Source of the DNA: Eudromia elegans
Taxonomy: Eukaryota; Chordata; Aves; Tinamiformes; Tinamidae
Reading direction: 5' to 3'
Length of the DNA stretch: 64,000 nt
Assembly (NCBI GenBank): GCA_003342815.1
Contig: PTEX01000234.1
Span: 1,128,809-1,192,808 of the forward strand
The notes under the pieces were generated by a model. It had not been told where the DNA came from and searched no databases. It saw only the letters and a list, made by a program, of their open reading frames with translations. Position 1 is the first letter of the stretch, and each line of letters starts with the position of its first letter. Of this stretch, positions 36,501 to 49,989 are shown piece after piece. Made by a program: the position numbers and the translations under genes.

Positions 36501-36777
36501 ACTGACTTTTTTTTTTTTTTTCCTGTTTCACTGACACTTCATATTTGCTGGAATTTCTGCGACTGAGCAAGAATTGATTAAATAAGGATATGTATATCAA
36601 TGCATCTCCGTAGTTACTTACAAATGAAAAATTTGCAAGTGTGTGACTATGTTCAATTGTTTAATTCAATGTTACTTGTTGATTTTCATAAGGTAAAGAG
36701 AAGATTCATGTTACTGATTTTAAGAAAGAATTGGGATTTATGAGAATTTATGAGATTCACTATTCTTAAGGTTTTTC

Positions 36778-36802
36778 TTTTTTTTTTTTAAAAAAAAAAA
36801 AA
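36778..36802. repeat. T(12)A(13) self-complementary homopolymer pair
   Basis: A run of T is immediately followed by a run of A, forming a perfect AT palindrome that can cruciform or misassemble. No attached retroposon is visible. Confidence 0.75.
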
Positions 36803-37199
36803 CACCACAAACCCGTTTCTTCCCCAGTTTCAGTTGTTATGATTGTACAACTAAAGGGGAAAAAGAAAAGATCATCAGATGAAATTAAAAATGCATTATC
36901 AGTCCTTCCAGCAAAGGAATGAAATTATAGATTCAGCGCGAGTCAATCATCTGTGTAAGAACTGAGAGTATTCTGGGGACAAATAACTTGGCCTCTCCTC
37001 TTTCCTCTATTGCTGTGAGTTTTTTGGGGTTTTTTTTTCCTGCAGAACTTCTTTTGGAGGTCTCCTTGTAGGAGCTCCATTTGTGGTTTAACTGGGATTC
37101 TTTTCCGCTAAGAAACTGAGATGGGTGAGATGAGATACTGCAGCCATACACTGTTTTGGCCAGGAAATTCTGAACAGTGGGAGAGAGAGGAATGGGTTT

Positions 37200-40100
37200 A
37201 TGCGTTAAGCCCCATTAGCAGTGTAGAACAGTATTCTCATACTGTAGGAGATTACAGCTAACACTTTTCAATTAATATAAAGTAATATAGTTCTCTGGGG
37301 TCATCATATCAATGATTGGTATGGAAAGCCTGGAAACCTTGACTAGAATTCTTCCCTCTATTCGCTATTCATGTTTCAGAGAGGCATTTGGTGTAGTGAT
37401 CGACCTTCTCTGTAATTATCCTGTTGTGTACAGTCTTCATGTTAGAAGTAAGAAGTCCTACTCCTAACAGATCTGTTTTCATGATTTTTGAAATCTTTTT
37501 TGTTATTAGTGAATCTGGAATTATTCCAAACTTGTGAAGAAGTGGTATTTGGCACTTTTCAGAATGTTCTTAAGGTGACTGTAGTATTTTCTAGACTAAA
37601 ATACAGTATCTTTGTTATTCTGTCAAAAAAGACAGAGCTTGAGCATGATGAAATTTTTAGTAGCAATAGTTAACAGTCAATTATGGTGATGAAGAAAGAG
37701 GCAATAATCACATTATGCCATCCCTCTGTACACATTTCAGATACAGTAGGTCATCTGCAGATCTATCCTGGGGTTAATTAGCTGATTTAAGAGGGAAATA
37801 CCTTGTGCTTCTTATTTTTTGAAGGATAATCATCTGTTTCCTTTCTGATGTAAACCTTGTCTCCTAATTCAAGTTTATTAAATGGAAATGGATGTTTCCA
37901 TGGTCACTTATTTCAATATACTCAATAAGAAAAATACTTTTCCTTAAGAGATGTAATAGAGGGTTATTTTGCAGTTATCATCCAAACTGCTATTTAATTG
38001 TCATCTACATCTGTCAGCATGAATATAAGACCTGAATAAATTTATATGACTTTAAACTTCAGCCATAGTTTATGACTATATTGTAATGTCTAGTTGTTAG
38101 AAGTCATCTGTTTTTGAAATATTTAATTGGCACGGTTTGATCTCATATTTACAATATTGCAGAACTGCATTATCTGTTTCATTTTTTTGTTTTGTTTTTT
38201 AGTGTAAAGACAGAGTGGGAAGAAGATAATGACTTCAGTAACATTTTATGCCTACACACAGTGTTTTCTGTAATGATCTGCGGGTGGTTCTACCTTGTTT
38301 AGAACAGAGAAAAAGTTTGGTTAAATCCGCTTAGGAATATTTGACTGAAGTAATGTATACTAAATTTATCTAAGCCAGGCCATTTATGAAGAATTGAATG
38401 CAGCTCTGACTGTGAACTAAACACATATATACCTTCCTCAAAATAGGTCTACTTTATTTCTTCCCAGTTTCATGGTCTTTTTATATTTTCCTTTCCCGTA
38501 GTATCCTTCTTTTCCCTTTTTAGTTTTTACTCTTCTGACCTTCAAATAATTGCAAGCCTTTTTTTCTGTCCAAATCACTGTCTTTTAACTGCTTGTCTTG
38601 TAGTTGAGTGAAGATTGCCTACAAGAATTTGATTTCCTCTGTGCTGCTTATCCAGGGACCAGTGTTCTCCCCTAACAGCTTTTTCAGTCACTTGAATCCT
38701 TCTTTCCCTCTTTCCCCTTTTACACTACATCTTTTAAAATTCTGTTTCAAAGGTTACAGCAGCTTTAGAATTCATCTGATCCCATCCTCTTAAAATAAGC
38801 CATTGAGCAAATCAAAGGACATTGATAAGTTAAAAGATCAGAAAGATAAAAAATATTCTAACCCATCCGGCTCACTAGTGTCCTCAGACAGAGAGGGGCA
38901 CAGAATCACTGATGTCCTTCAATACAGTCTGTCTCTGCTTGAATCTTGTCTGCTTTGGGTCACACTGTTGATTAACATGCTGCAGAAGTGAGGGTAAAAA
39001 CAAAGGAAATGTTCATAAGGCCTTTTGGATCCTTTCATTTTTGGTTTGTCTGTGTAGCTCATAGGTCTGGCTGTGTAGAATGGCCTCCAATTAATAGGGA
39101 AATGAAACCTGGAACAAATGTCAATAGGAGCAGGACTCAAGTCTACCCCTCTGCCTCTCTGAAAAGTTAAGATGATGAGCAGCACTGGCAATACAGAAGC
39201 TCTGGGAGCTGAAACACAAGCTTAGAACAAAAATGATTGAAAGTGAACTAGGATGAGTCATCCCTTATCACTATCTATCAACATTAATGTTTTGCTATCT
39301 GTAGGCAGTGAGGTTAGGAAATAACGCCTATTATCTAATGAATGTAACTTTCTTTAAAAATTAAGCTACTTTAGAATAGTTATATCTCTATTAACTTTTA
39401 TAAAAAGAATAAACACAAAATCAATGGATCACCATAAATTACAGTTTCGTCTCTCTTCCCACACCTGAGATACTGTCAAGAGAATTAAGTGTAAAGCACA
39501 GGAATTGTCAGCTGACTGCTTAGAGTTGCCTATGAAGGGATAGAGTGAACAGACACATCTATCTACAGCTGAACTGTGTGTCCATTTTTGAAAGCTTGTG
39601 TTGTCTTTCTCTTCCGTGTTAAAGCATGGAGTTACTATACTGTTACAATCCTGAGATGGTCCAGCCAGCTAGGTAAAGAACTGTTGTTTGTCATAGGAAC
39701 TTTTGATCAAAGAATCCTTTATACCTTGGAGACTAGTAAAATACTGTGTTATCTGTTTTACAAAATGATATGATTTATATCATGTATAAATTGCCAACTC
39801 ATGGCTTCTCTACTAGCATTCATTCTTTATTTTGTTAAAAGAAAAAAGTATGAATACAACTTCATTTCTAGTGAACACTCCCTCACAAGTTCAGAGTTTG
39901 AAAAGATTAATGCCATGGGGTAACTTTAAAATGCCATATAAAAGTCACTAAAACATTAACTCAAGAAAGCTTGTGTTGGCTGTTGTTGAAATTAATATAT
40001 TCATAAAATATTTTTGTTAAATGACACCATTTTTTTACACTCGTATCAAGTTTGGAGGTCATCTACTTCTTTAATGGCTTAATCCTCAAAAAATTAAGTC

Positions 40101-40550
40101 ATTATCAGAAACATGAACAACACATCATTGTAACTGAGTTTTTAACCTTTGCCGTAATGGTTACATTTGTGTGTAAGGGAGTACAAGCTGTTGTGTTTGA
40201 AATGAGAGTCCTGGGAATATTCTTTTTGGTAATATGTTGTCAAACATTCAGATAAATATTACTAAGAAATATAATTAGAGTTTGTACAAGAGGAAACAAG
40301 CTAGAGAAGGAATATCTTAGTGAGGATTTGGAAATAAACAGTAGTGTTTACAGAGAGCACACATTTTTTGCAGTAGTTGGGAGAGTTGCCATCTCACTTT
40401 CTAGCCCTTCTGATGGACAGTTCATGTAGATGCCTCCGTAGGATTCTTGATTGCTGTTCACTGAGCTGGCTCTATTTACGTAGCACCGTTACGGTTTTAA
40501 CACTAAAAACCTGCGTGCGACCTCCAAACCTGTAGGGTGTTGCTTCTAGT
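37200..40550. other. AT-rich non-coding sequence, nothing recognised
   Basis: There is no gene, repeat family or clear motif cluster. A pyrimidine-rich acceptor-like tract ends at about 38202 (TTTTGTTTTTTAG) without a convincing exon behind it. Confidence 0.5.
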
Positions 40551-40589
40551 TATGAACTGCTCTGCAGGCTACTCTCTTCCACTTCTCTT

Positions 40590-40765
40590 GCTGTGAAATG
40601 CTTTCCCCTCCTTTGGGTTGTCTTGGTGAAATGCTGAACGGTGCCAACACCGCCGCCACTTCTGTGTGGTGGGCGAAGGGGCTGTGTTTGTGCGAGCAGC
40701 TCGGTCCCAGCGTCCCTCTGCTGCAGTGCCGGGCTGTGCTGGTGGCCATGGTGCCACAAGGCTCT
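40590..40765. other. CpG-enriched patch
   Basis: About 175 bp with roughly nine CpGs (ACCGCCGCC, GGGCGAAG, GTGCGAGC, CTCGGTCC, AGCGTCC, GCCGGGC), against a strongly CpG-depleted background. It is too short for a formal CpG island. Several frames of 65-80 codons overlap here on both strands, as expected from GC-rich DNA. It lies 150 bp left of an enhancer-like block. Confidence 0.4.
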
Positions 40766-40891
40766 CGTCAGCCAAATCTCCCCAGAGATCTCTCCTTGCC
40801 ATTTGAGCTTGTTAAGAAAAAGTGTCTGGGAGCAGAATAGGTGCTAAGGGGGACTTTAATTAGGGTTGAAAGAGGATGAAGCTTATGCAGG

Positions 40892-40921
40892 TTTTTTTTT
40901 TTTTTTTTTTTTTAAAAAAAA
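40892..40921. repeat. T(22)A(8) homopolymer pair
   Basis: The longest homopolymer in the window, 22 T followed directly by 8 A. It may be an old poly(A) tail read on the minus strand or simple expansion. No retroposed body is recognised on either side. Confidence 0.8.
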
Positions 40922-41200
40922 GCAGACCGCATATAGAAAAATTACCTTTCCTTGCTAATTTCATTTTACACAAAATGAAATTACAAATCTGATGTGTTTT
41001 CTTACCACTTAGTATTCGGAGGGAAAAAAAGATGCCGGCCCAAATTCACTGCTAAGCATCATTTAATACAACTTGCACTTTTCATGTAAATTGCATTTCC
41101 TGACATAATCCTGAGTTTATTTCTTCCCTTGACATAGATTAAAACAGACTCCTCAAAGGCCTTTATCACTTTGTAGAGCAGATCATTATCAGTAGGGAGA
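40920..41200. promoter_or_regulatory. Enhancer-like block with exact palindrome
   Basis: This block of balanced AT-rich sequence resembles a conserved non-coding element (for example TAAATTGCATTTCCTGACAT and GGCCTTTATCACTTTGTAG). It contains a perfect inverted repeat at 40956-40983. It ends before a GC-richer stretch at 41215-41360 that carries several CpGs. Confidence 0.4.
40956..40983. repeat. Perfect 12-bp inverted repeat, 4-nt loop
   Basis: TAATTTCATTTT (40956-40967) and AAAATGAAATTA (40972-40983) are exact reverse complements around the loop ACAC. Each arm has a TAATT homeodomain-like core. The flanking bases do not pair, so the symmetry stops sharply at the arms. Confidence 0.8.
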
Positions 41201-41399
41201 CACCTGCCCAAGTGCTGAGAGTACCCCTTTAGTGTGGGTAGCCCTTGACGAGCTTCCCAGCCTTTCTGTGTGGCACCTCGGCCGTCCTCGCCTGGGATAC
41301 GCTTAGCTATTCCCCTCTGCCTCTAATCTGGCTCTTGGGGTGGGGGTCAGGTCGTCGCCTTACTCATTTGCTAAAGGAGCAAAAGTGAGAAGCTGAAAA

Positions 41400-44300
41400 C
41401 AAGAAATGTTAAAGAGAAAAAGCTTATTTAAACTGTTTCTTCCATATGACTTTCCTATTGCGTGTACTCTGACTTGGCTGGTGTTAGACAAGCCTGTGTA
41501 TACTGCACATTATGTCCTATCTGGATGTGAGCTGACCTGACACTCTTTCTCTTTTCTTTAGACATAAAATTGCACTTAATTTTGATCCAGATTTTACATG
41601 TAATCTTCTCTAGGCTTTCTTTGTTCAGACACCTTGAATGTAAATTTTAAGGTATTTTTATCAACCATTTTGTGACCGTCTATGTCTTAACTCTAGACAT
41701 AATTCATAGAGGAAGTGGAAGTATGTCTTTTTTAAGGAATAGATATAAATAACAGAGAATTTTTTAGAGGCTCCTGGCTTCATTATGGTGTGGTTTAGAA
41801 CATGGGAATCTTTCCCAGAAAAACAACTATTACAGCAGTCTTTAAATTAAAAAGTGAAGTCGCTATTATAGTCTGAAATTTCAAAGTACTATGCAAAGAA
41901 ACTGAAAGTTACCAAAAACAGTAAGACTCAAACTTAGTGTGAAAAGAACTCATTGGTTTACTTAGATATGTGGAGGAGAAAAGCTTTCAAGTATGGGACT
42001 GTCATTCAAAAAAAAAAAAAAAATTTGCACATTTTCTGATGTTTTGGCAATTGCCATGTGGCATCCAATGTTACCCATGGTCAGATGTCTCCTCAGATTG
42101 TGTCATTTCTAAGCTAATGAGCTGGGACAGATGTAACCTGCTATGACACTTAAGGGAGATGTTAAAAATTGCACCTGCCTGTGGGTAATACTTGTAGAGT
42201 TTCTAGAGAAAAACAAAACAGCTTTTGAAGAGTTTGAAGAGAAAGGAAAAAAACTCAAGACTCAAAGTACTGCTGATTAGAATAAGCTGTGCATACTTCA
42301 AGGAAAAAAAATGTGCTGATAGGATTAGGAAATGTCAATAAGATGTCGAGAATGTTTGCGAACACAATATGGGAGATTATAGAGGGTTGTCATCCTGTAA
42401 TAGAGGAAATAATACGTAGAGGATTCTAGATCCAAATCATGCTCAAGATTCATTTGTATTAGAATGGAGCAATTGGTAACATAGATGACCATCCTGATGC
42501 CCATCAGCAGTAAGGTCATGACTCAGAAAAATGTGAAACTTCATAATGCCTTGAACTGCGCCAGGCTATAATGTGATACAAATAATACTTCCTGACCTGA
42601 GGCAAAATTCACTTCATGACCTAACCCTCCAAGTAAAATGTTTACTAGTTTTTTATTCTCTTAGGAAATGCTCACTGCAAAGTGTCCCATCTTTTCCTTG
42701 ACCTCACCAAACCACTTGTCTCCAAGTTGTGCTTGACACATTGTAAAGCAAAGGAAAACAGCAAAAAATAAATTGGATTAAAAAAAAGAAAAAGGAATGA
42801 TAGAGATTTGTAGGACAGCACATTCTGAAAATATGCAAGAGAATTAATGATACAAATAAGCTAGATTATACTCTTCTATACAATACATTAAAAAAGTAAT
42901 AAGGAATGGGAAAGAAAACAAACTTAAAACCAATCCACTGAGTTTGCTTTGAACAGCAGATATTGTCATACAACATGCCAAGAATAGGACTCCAGACAAT
43001 TTGAAGAGGGAGCCCATATGTGCACAGAGTAAAGGGGCAAGAGTTAAAAGAGGAGTTTGAACAAGAAAAAAAGAAAAAAAAAGCTTATGATTCAGAGATG
43101 GAGCTCATGAGTTATGTTAGTCGTGATGGCTGCCCCACATACTATGCTGCATATTCTAGGCTTTCTGTCAGAGCTGCATGGGCAACTGGCCCAGATGCAG
43201 TACAACAATTCCTGTGTTTCTCATCTCTGAAGTTCTATAAGAGATTTCATTAGCCAATTGTATTAATATTATTTTTTGCATATTGTCATGAAGCAGCAGT
43301 TAAATTAGACGTCTTTTGTAACTGGATTGTTCAACTTATGAGTCCGTCTATGTAATTCAGGCTTTTCTTTGGAGCATGGTTTTCCACTTCTTCTATTTTT
43401 TTTTCCTTTAATGGAATGCTGACTTTCTAGGAACAGGTTGCTGATGAGGTCCACACCAGCTTTATTTCCATCTCCATTTATTAAGTTTTTTATTTATGAT
43501 TTAGTCACTGTAACTGTACAAAAACTTATTCTTTAAGTAGTATTATGAACTATTTAATCTGTTGAATTTTGGGCAAGCATGTTGGAGTTGTAGCCTGCCA
43601 TGAAAAGAAAAATTCCATCTCTCAAAACTAGGAGAATTATCTTCAGAGTGCAAATGTCACCTAAATATATTTATATATGGATATAAGAACTCTAGATGGA
43701 CCCTGAGGAAAAAAAAATCAGAAATATTTTCTCGGACACTTTAATAGCATGATTTTGGGTTTGTTCCTTTTTTATTTATTCAATTTTTGTGCAGATTTTC
43801 TGTGAACAGCTAAGTGATGTGCTCTTGGCACAATTTTTAAAGGCATTAGGCAAGTTATGAAATTTCAAAATATTCTATGAAATCTTCACAGAGGCAGGGT
43901 TTAAACTGTGCAAATGTTTGCTTGGGCTTTTGAATCTTTTGATTATCAAATTGTCCATGTAGATATTATTGGCATATATAAAAGTTATCATTTGTAAGTG
44001 AATGCTGTGGCTTTAGTTTAGGTGTCTTTGCAACAAAGATGAGATCCTTATCACTTATGTTAGCAATATAGAAGTTCATTGCTTTGTAGTCAGAGCTTTT
44101 CCTAGGCAATGAAGGGCAATGATGCTCTCTCTCTAATTCCAGCTATTTTAAACAGCCCCAATAATAGGGGAGGAATCACATTCTGGCAGTGCTTCATTTC
44201 TTTTTGTTTAAAAGAAAGAGAGCTTGACTAGTTTAGCCAGATGCCTAATTTTTAGAAGGCAGAAGAAGGAGGGATGAACCCCATTTGGAAGAAGAGTAAG

Positions 44301-45800
44301 TTACACTAAAAACATGTTCATAAACTTGATTTTCATTTCCTCACTGGGATTCCAAAAGGACTTTTATAATAGGTAAAAAGAGGCAATGTTCTAATGAATT
44401 CTAATATTTGTGCTATGATGAAATGTTTTTGTCTCAAGAGAAATTATTTTATGGCCCAGAAGACACAAGTGGTCAGCTAAATGTCTCCCATTAGCAGCAA
44501 TGTAGCATTTCAAGAATAAAAAGTAGAAAGAAACATCTTCAGGCTACATTAACATAAAATAATTGTGATAATATATTCCAACTAACTAATACATTCTGTG
44601 GCTATTTGAGGAGATGTTCTTTAAGAGTATTATGAACAAAAATCTCTAAGTAAGCCTAATGAAAAAGTTATGTATCACAGCACATATTATTACAGCAAAA
44701 AAAGCCTGTCCTACACAGAGTTAGGGGAGAGCAGTAGGTTGTACAGTGGTAGTCCTTTAGAGCAAGGAAATATGTGTGACAACAAAAGGGGACCTCTGGC
44801 CTTTTTCCCTTTTTCTGGTCTCTTGCTTTTCACCTACTTCCATGAGTCCTTATGGCTTTGAAATGAGGGAAGCTCATGTGTTTCCTGCTCTCAGAAAGAT
44901 TAGGTTGCTGCTCTTGGTATATATGAATAATAAATCAGATTGGTATTATAGTTCTTCTTAATATCTGATGGTGAAAGAGATGAACTTGTATAAAGTATAT
45001 ATGTATGTGTGTACATGTATATAAAATTAATTCTTATTCTTGCTAATTGTTATATTTGTCATTGGCAGGTAGATGGCTTTAGAGAATTAGACCCTGTATT
45101 TAACCTGCTGAATACCAACAGCATGGGGTATTGAATGTGGGTACCTGTTGCTTCAAAAATACTAGTGTTTTAATCTAGTTGATAAAACCATTGTCTACAC
45201 AAACGTATTCCACCATTTTCCTCCAGAGGTTTTGAGGACCTCTTACTGCAAACTCTTATAATGCCAGACCAATTAATGTCCATCCATTCAGGTCTCAGAT
45301 AAGAAGAGGGAATAACCAGCATGTGATAAGCTGCTGAAGGAGGCTGGATAAGGTGTTATTGGCAGTTTATAAGCAGATGTAAAACACAAGGTTCAGTGAC
45401 TAGAGGTGCTTCATGCTGCAATGCACGGGCTGAGTCACAGTGTGGGGGAAGATGGACTGCACTGAGTCAAGTCTGTAGGCTAGTCACCTACTGGAGGTGG
45501 CACCTGGTCTGCTGAAGTGGCATTTCTGGCTCCACAGAGGTGAGGCAATCTGTAATGTAGTGGGAGAAGTGTCAAGACTAACTCCTGGGTAGCTTAGAGG
45601 TAAGTAAGCTTCAGAGGAAGGAAGCTGAGTCTAAATGTGTATGTGAATCACTGAAAAATAAGCCAAGAAAGTTTTTCTCTGATACCTGAGCTGCCTTTGG
45701 TATGTATGGGATTGGAAATTTAGAAAGCAAGAGAGGATTTCACAAATATCTTGTAACACATCATTTACTGCAGTAAAAGATGCTGCCTGGTTAATGAAAC
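41400..45800. other. Non-coding sequence, nothing recognised
   Basis: No gene, interspersed repeat or clear regulatory cluster. There is an A(15) run near 42009-42023 and short T or A runs near 43060-43082 and 43400. Confidence 0.5.
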
Positions 45801-45811
45801 AACAAGAACCT

Positions 45812-45841
45812 TCAGATCCTCTGGAAGCCTGGAGGATCTGA
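45812..45841. repeat. 10-bp perfect inverted repeat
   Basis: TCAGATCCTC (45812-45821) and GAGGATCTGA (45832-45841) are exact reverse complements with a 10-nt loop. The stem could form a small hairpin but is not extended. Confidence 0.5.
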
Positions 45842-45849
45842 GATGCTCA

Positions 45850-48800
45850 GTACCTTGCCAAATCAGGCTTGAGATTCTTTAAGTAAATCAGCACCTTATT
45901 TATAGCAACTAGAATTATTTATAGCTGCTTGACCTGGATTGGGTATCATGCAGCTATGACTATAGGATAGGCAAATTGCTGATCTTTTGCACAGCTCTGG
46001 CAATATCACCTATGGTGACAAGTGCTATAAATTCTCAGCCTCAAAATAAATCTCTCTGAGATTTGACACAGTTTAACACAACGCTCTTGTTCTGGGAGGA
46101 AGGGTTTGAGTGCAATGCATCACAAGTTCAGGAGGCCTGTATTGCTGCTTCTAGGTTTGCGAGCAAGTTGTTGACTGCCCATGAGCTTGTCAGTATTTTT
46201 TCAGTTTCAGTGAATACAAGTTGGCTGGGAATAACTTGCAGCTGCTACAGCTCTATTTTTAACTAGATTTATTAAAAGAAATTGAAATTAGCCTTTCTCC
46301 TTTCCCTCAAAATTCCATCTGCTACAATTAATATTAACACGATTTCTAACTTGTCGTTTTAGCTAATTATATTTTTAGAAAGACTGCCTAAAAGGGTAAA
46401 GAACATACATTTTGCATTCTTATCAATCTGCTTCCAGAAAATGTGATCCTCCATATCAACATGTGGGTCAAAATGAATTTTATTCAATGTTTTTCCACTA
46501 ATCTGTAGCACATAAAACATCCTCAAGCATGTAGGTATTTTTGAGATGGCCTTCATCAAGCCTTCATCATGCAGTGAGTGCCACCCAGCACCGTGTGGAG
46601 GCTGGCAGAATCAGAATCAAAGCACTGAACACGGAAATAAGGAGAAAGCATTAGCCTACCCTTCATCAATAATACATGTTTTCATCATCTCTGTGTGCTA
46701 TAAATATAACACAATCATTGGAAGCACTGAGCATCTTTTCAGAGATACAAGCACTTGCCACTCCTCATCTTCTAGTGGCCATTAAAGGTCCTCCCAGAAT
46801 TAGGTCCCTCCATTTTTCAAATCTTCTTACTGGGAAACTGAAGGCTTGGTTCCCTCTGAAAGAATTTGTGACCAGAGCCTTCTGGGGAGCTGCAGATGCA
46901 GAGCTGTGGCAGAGTGCTTGGTACTGAGGGCACAGATCCTGTGCCAGGGAATATTTTCATCTGCAAATCAAAATGTGTGGAAGAAACCAGCTGTTCCTGT
47001 TGAATAGTTTAGGTGCAGTTAGAAAATTAAATCTATTAGCTCTCCACAGTCCTATTTCTTGCCCCTCAACTGTTGCAGTGTGCTGTGTATTGAAGCACAG
47101 TATCTAATAAGAATCCTAACTATTGCTGGGGAACTAAATATGTACACACAATTACTACAATTAATGAGCTGGGAACACAATTTCTAGTGAGGAAATATTT
47201 TAATAGAGGAGAAATTCATTATCACTCACTTAATGACTCTCTTTTGCTTCACCAATGTAAAGTATCAGAAAAGGGGGAAAGAAGATGGAGGCATCATCCT
47301 TGATCCTGCTTTATCTCTAGTCAATGGAAGTTTCTTAAAGAAAAAACACCAATGAAGTTATTCTTCAAAGCATAATTTTACTGGCGGTAATTTTTTCTTA
47401 ATGGCACATCTTAAAATAGCTTTTCCATTCAAATCTTTAAAAATATCTTCTTCATTCAAATCATTACTGAACTTAAGTTTTCATATTCATAGTTTTGTAA
47501 ATATGCAAACTGTCTGGCACAAAATAGCCATGTTGGCCCTGGTTCAGAAAATCTTACACTACTTAACTTTAAACACATACCTAAATGATAATTAAATCAA
47601 TGCTAATTAACAGGAATGTGAAAATTTGGATAAAGTTGTTTCCTGATTAGAAGTGTGTGAAGTATAAAAGTAAAGACATTTTGGAGAGTGTCATAAGCTG
47701 CATTTGCAAAGAAGACATGTTGCAAACAGATGCTGACTCTGCAATGAACTGTGAAGTCCAACTGTCTTTTTCTGGTAGGAGTGAACTAAGTCAACCCAGA
47801 CTGATTCTCTTTCTCTACCTGGTATAAATACAGTCTGCCACTTTTTTTTAGAGAAATACTATAACTAGTTTTATACAGGTGTGCAAGAATAATGAAGAGT
47901 AAAGTAAATGCCGTCAAGGCCATACTATTACTGTGGCATCATCCGATAATAGAACCATTGCCTATGAAAGCAGTTGTTTTGTTCAGAAAATGAAGGGAAA
48001 CCGGTTACTAGTGTGCTGGAAAAGCTTTTCAGCAGATGCTAGTCTGATAAGAGACCTGGAGGCTGCCAAGAGATTGGCCTGTAAATTCCTGCAACTAGCT
48101 AAACTTCACAGCTCTGCAAATAAAGAAATCAGAGGTCTTAGAAACTTCAGGGCAACAATGATGCCTTCCTCTGTTTTCTTCTAGAGCTATAGTTTCTTTT
48201 GAGGTGGATGTAGCACTCAGCCTGTTTGCTTTCCTACTAGCAGGAACATGCAAACCTCTGTTTTCCCTTCCTCCTGGCGTTTATGAACTCTGGTGAGTGT
48301 TGACTCTACCACAGTCCCCATTTACAAATACACATGTCAAGGCAGTGTAAGTGAGAAGAATTCCAGTTTTTAACTGCTGACCAGCACCTTTCTATATGGA
48401 ATTTTAAAAGGAATATTTTAAGTTTCATTCAGTTACATTTTTTTTTTTTTAATATTCATTATGGCTTTGGGCAAGTGCAGAAGTAGTTTTGGTGGAAGCT
48501 TTGGGGCAATGTGCTCCTTGTGCTGCAATATGTTGTCTTTTCCTGACAGCAGGCAATGGAAAGGAGGAAAGAGGAATCTGGCCTCCATCCTGTCATGGCA
48601 TATTTGTCTGGCATACCTAGGGAATTGTATCTCTTCTTGGGGAAGCCAATTATCCTAGTGTCATACCTATAGAAGGCTAGATAAGTAAATTTTAGCAAAC
48701 TACAGTAATTCCTCTCAAATTTTCAATTCCCTAATCCCTGAAATAAAGTTTGCTTTCAAATAATTGTCCGAAGAAGAAATTGCAGCCTTTAAGAATGTTA

Positions 48801-49780
48801 GGAAATGCATCTCTTTCTGACTGGAGCTAAGTGAAAGCTCCCTAGTGAATAACTTCATTGGCCTGTGTCTTTGGCTGAGGTGACTTTTAAATTTGTAGTG
48901 ATTTTAGCATGGTGATCAAAGGCAACACTCATAGTCTTAAAATTAAGAGTGAATCTAAGGTTCCTACAATGGAGTTTGAACACCTTTTTTTTATACCTAT
49001 TGTTACAATTATTCAAATATTATTATTTACTGTGGTTTGTGGTTTTTACAGCAGATTTCTCCCTGGCAAGTGACTATGCAGGCAACCCATAGGAATTATG
49101 TAACATTTGTGGTAGCTGAAAGTTTAGCTCACCCCAGTAATTTACCAAGTAGCTAGTTGGGAGTTGATGGAAATTAAAGGTGACTCACAGAACATACAGT
49201 ACAGTGTAATCTCTTGGTATAATAATGGAGTATGCAGTTACTCTGGTAGCAAATCATAAGATGGAACAGTGTCCCCAGTACACACAATCCATATTCACTA
49301 GTGTGCTTGTTTCCAAGCCTCTTTGCAGCATGCACAAATAGCTGCTTAAGAAAAAATGGAGAACAAACAAAATATTCTTGAATTTTCTAGTATTTCACTG
49401 TTTGTGAGACTGAACGATACAAGACAACATTTGGACTTTGGTTTATTATGGAGATGACTAAACCATCTGATTTACTTATCCCTTCTTTTGAAGGCTATTG
49501 AATCAGCAGGCTTTTGTCTGCATATAACAGATAATTAATATATAATGTTAATGAAGCTAATCAAAGTGCTAGCACATAGACACTAGACAGCTAAGTCAGA
49601 ACTGCCTGCATCTCATGCAGATGCAAAACTGTTAAATTGCATGCAAAATTGAACAACAAATCTAATCATCGTGTCCCCTCGCCCCCCTCAAAATGCGTTG
49701 ACTTCATAGGAAGCGGATTCATGAGCAAAACCAAGTATTTAATTTCAGCCAAAGTAGAGAGTGTGAATATATTCTTGATG
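45850..49780. other. Non-coding sequence, nothing recognised
   Basis: No gene or repeat family. The part at 47000-47230 is repeat-free and balanced and might be conserved. A T(12) run lies near 48440. Confidence 0.45.
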
Positions 49781-49789
49781 CCCATGCCC

Positions 49790-49910
49790 TGCCACTGCTT
49801 AGGGAAGCCCTGTGTGGCCCTCACAGGGCAGTGCGCAGCATGAGTGCGCCATTCCGAGTGCTCCGGCGCTGGAAGGGCGCTCTGTACTCCTGCAGTAGGG
49901 TGCAGATTAA
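49790..49910. other. Short CpG-containing GC patch
   Basis: About 120 bp of higher GC with a handful of CpGs (GTGCGC, CTCCGGCGC, GGGCGC). It borders the enhancer-like block to its right. A minus-strand frame of 112 codons (49666-50004) crosses it but shows no domain or splice context. Confidence 0.3.
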
Positions 49911-49989
49911 GCTCTTCGGAGTAAATTAAGATCCAAAGTTTTGAATAGATCCACGCTGCTTTCCTAAAAGAGTTTTGAGTCTGTTGATA

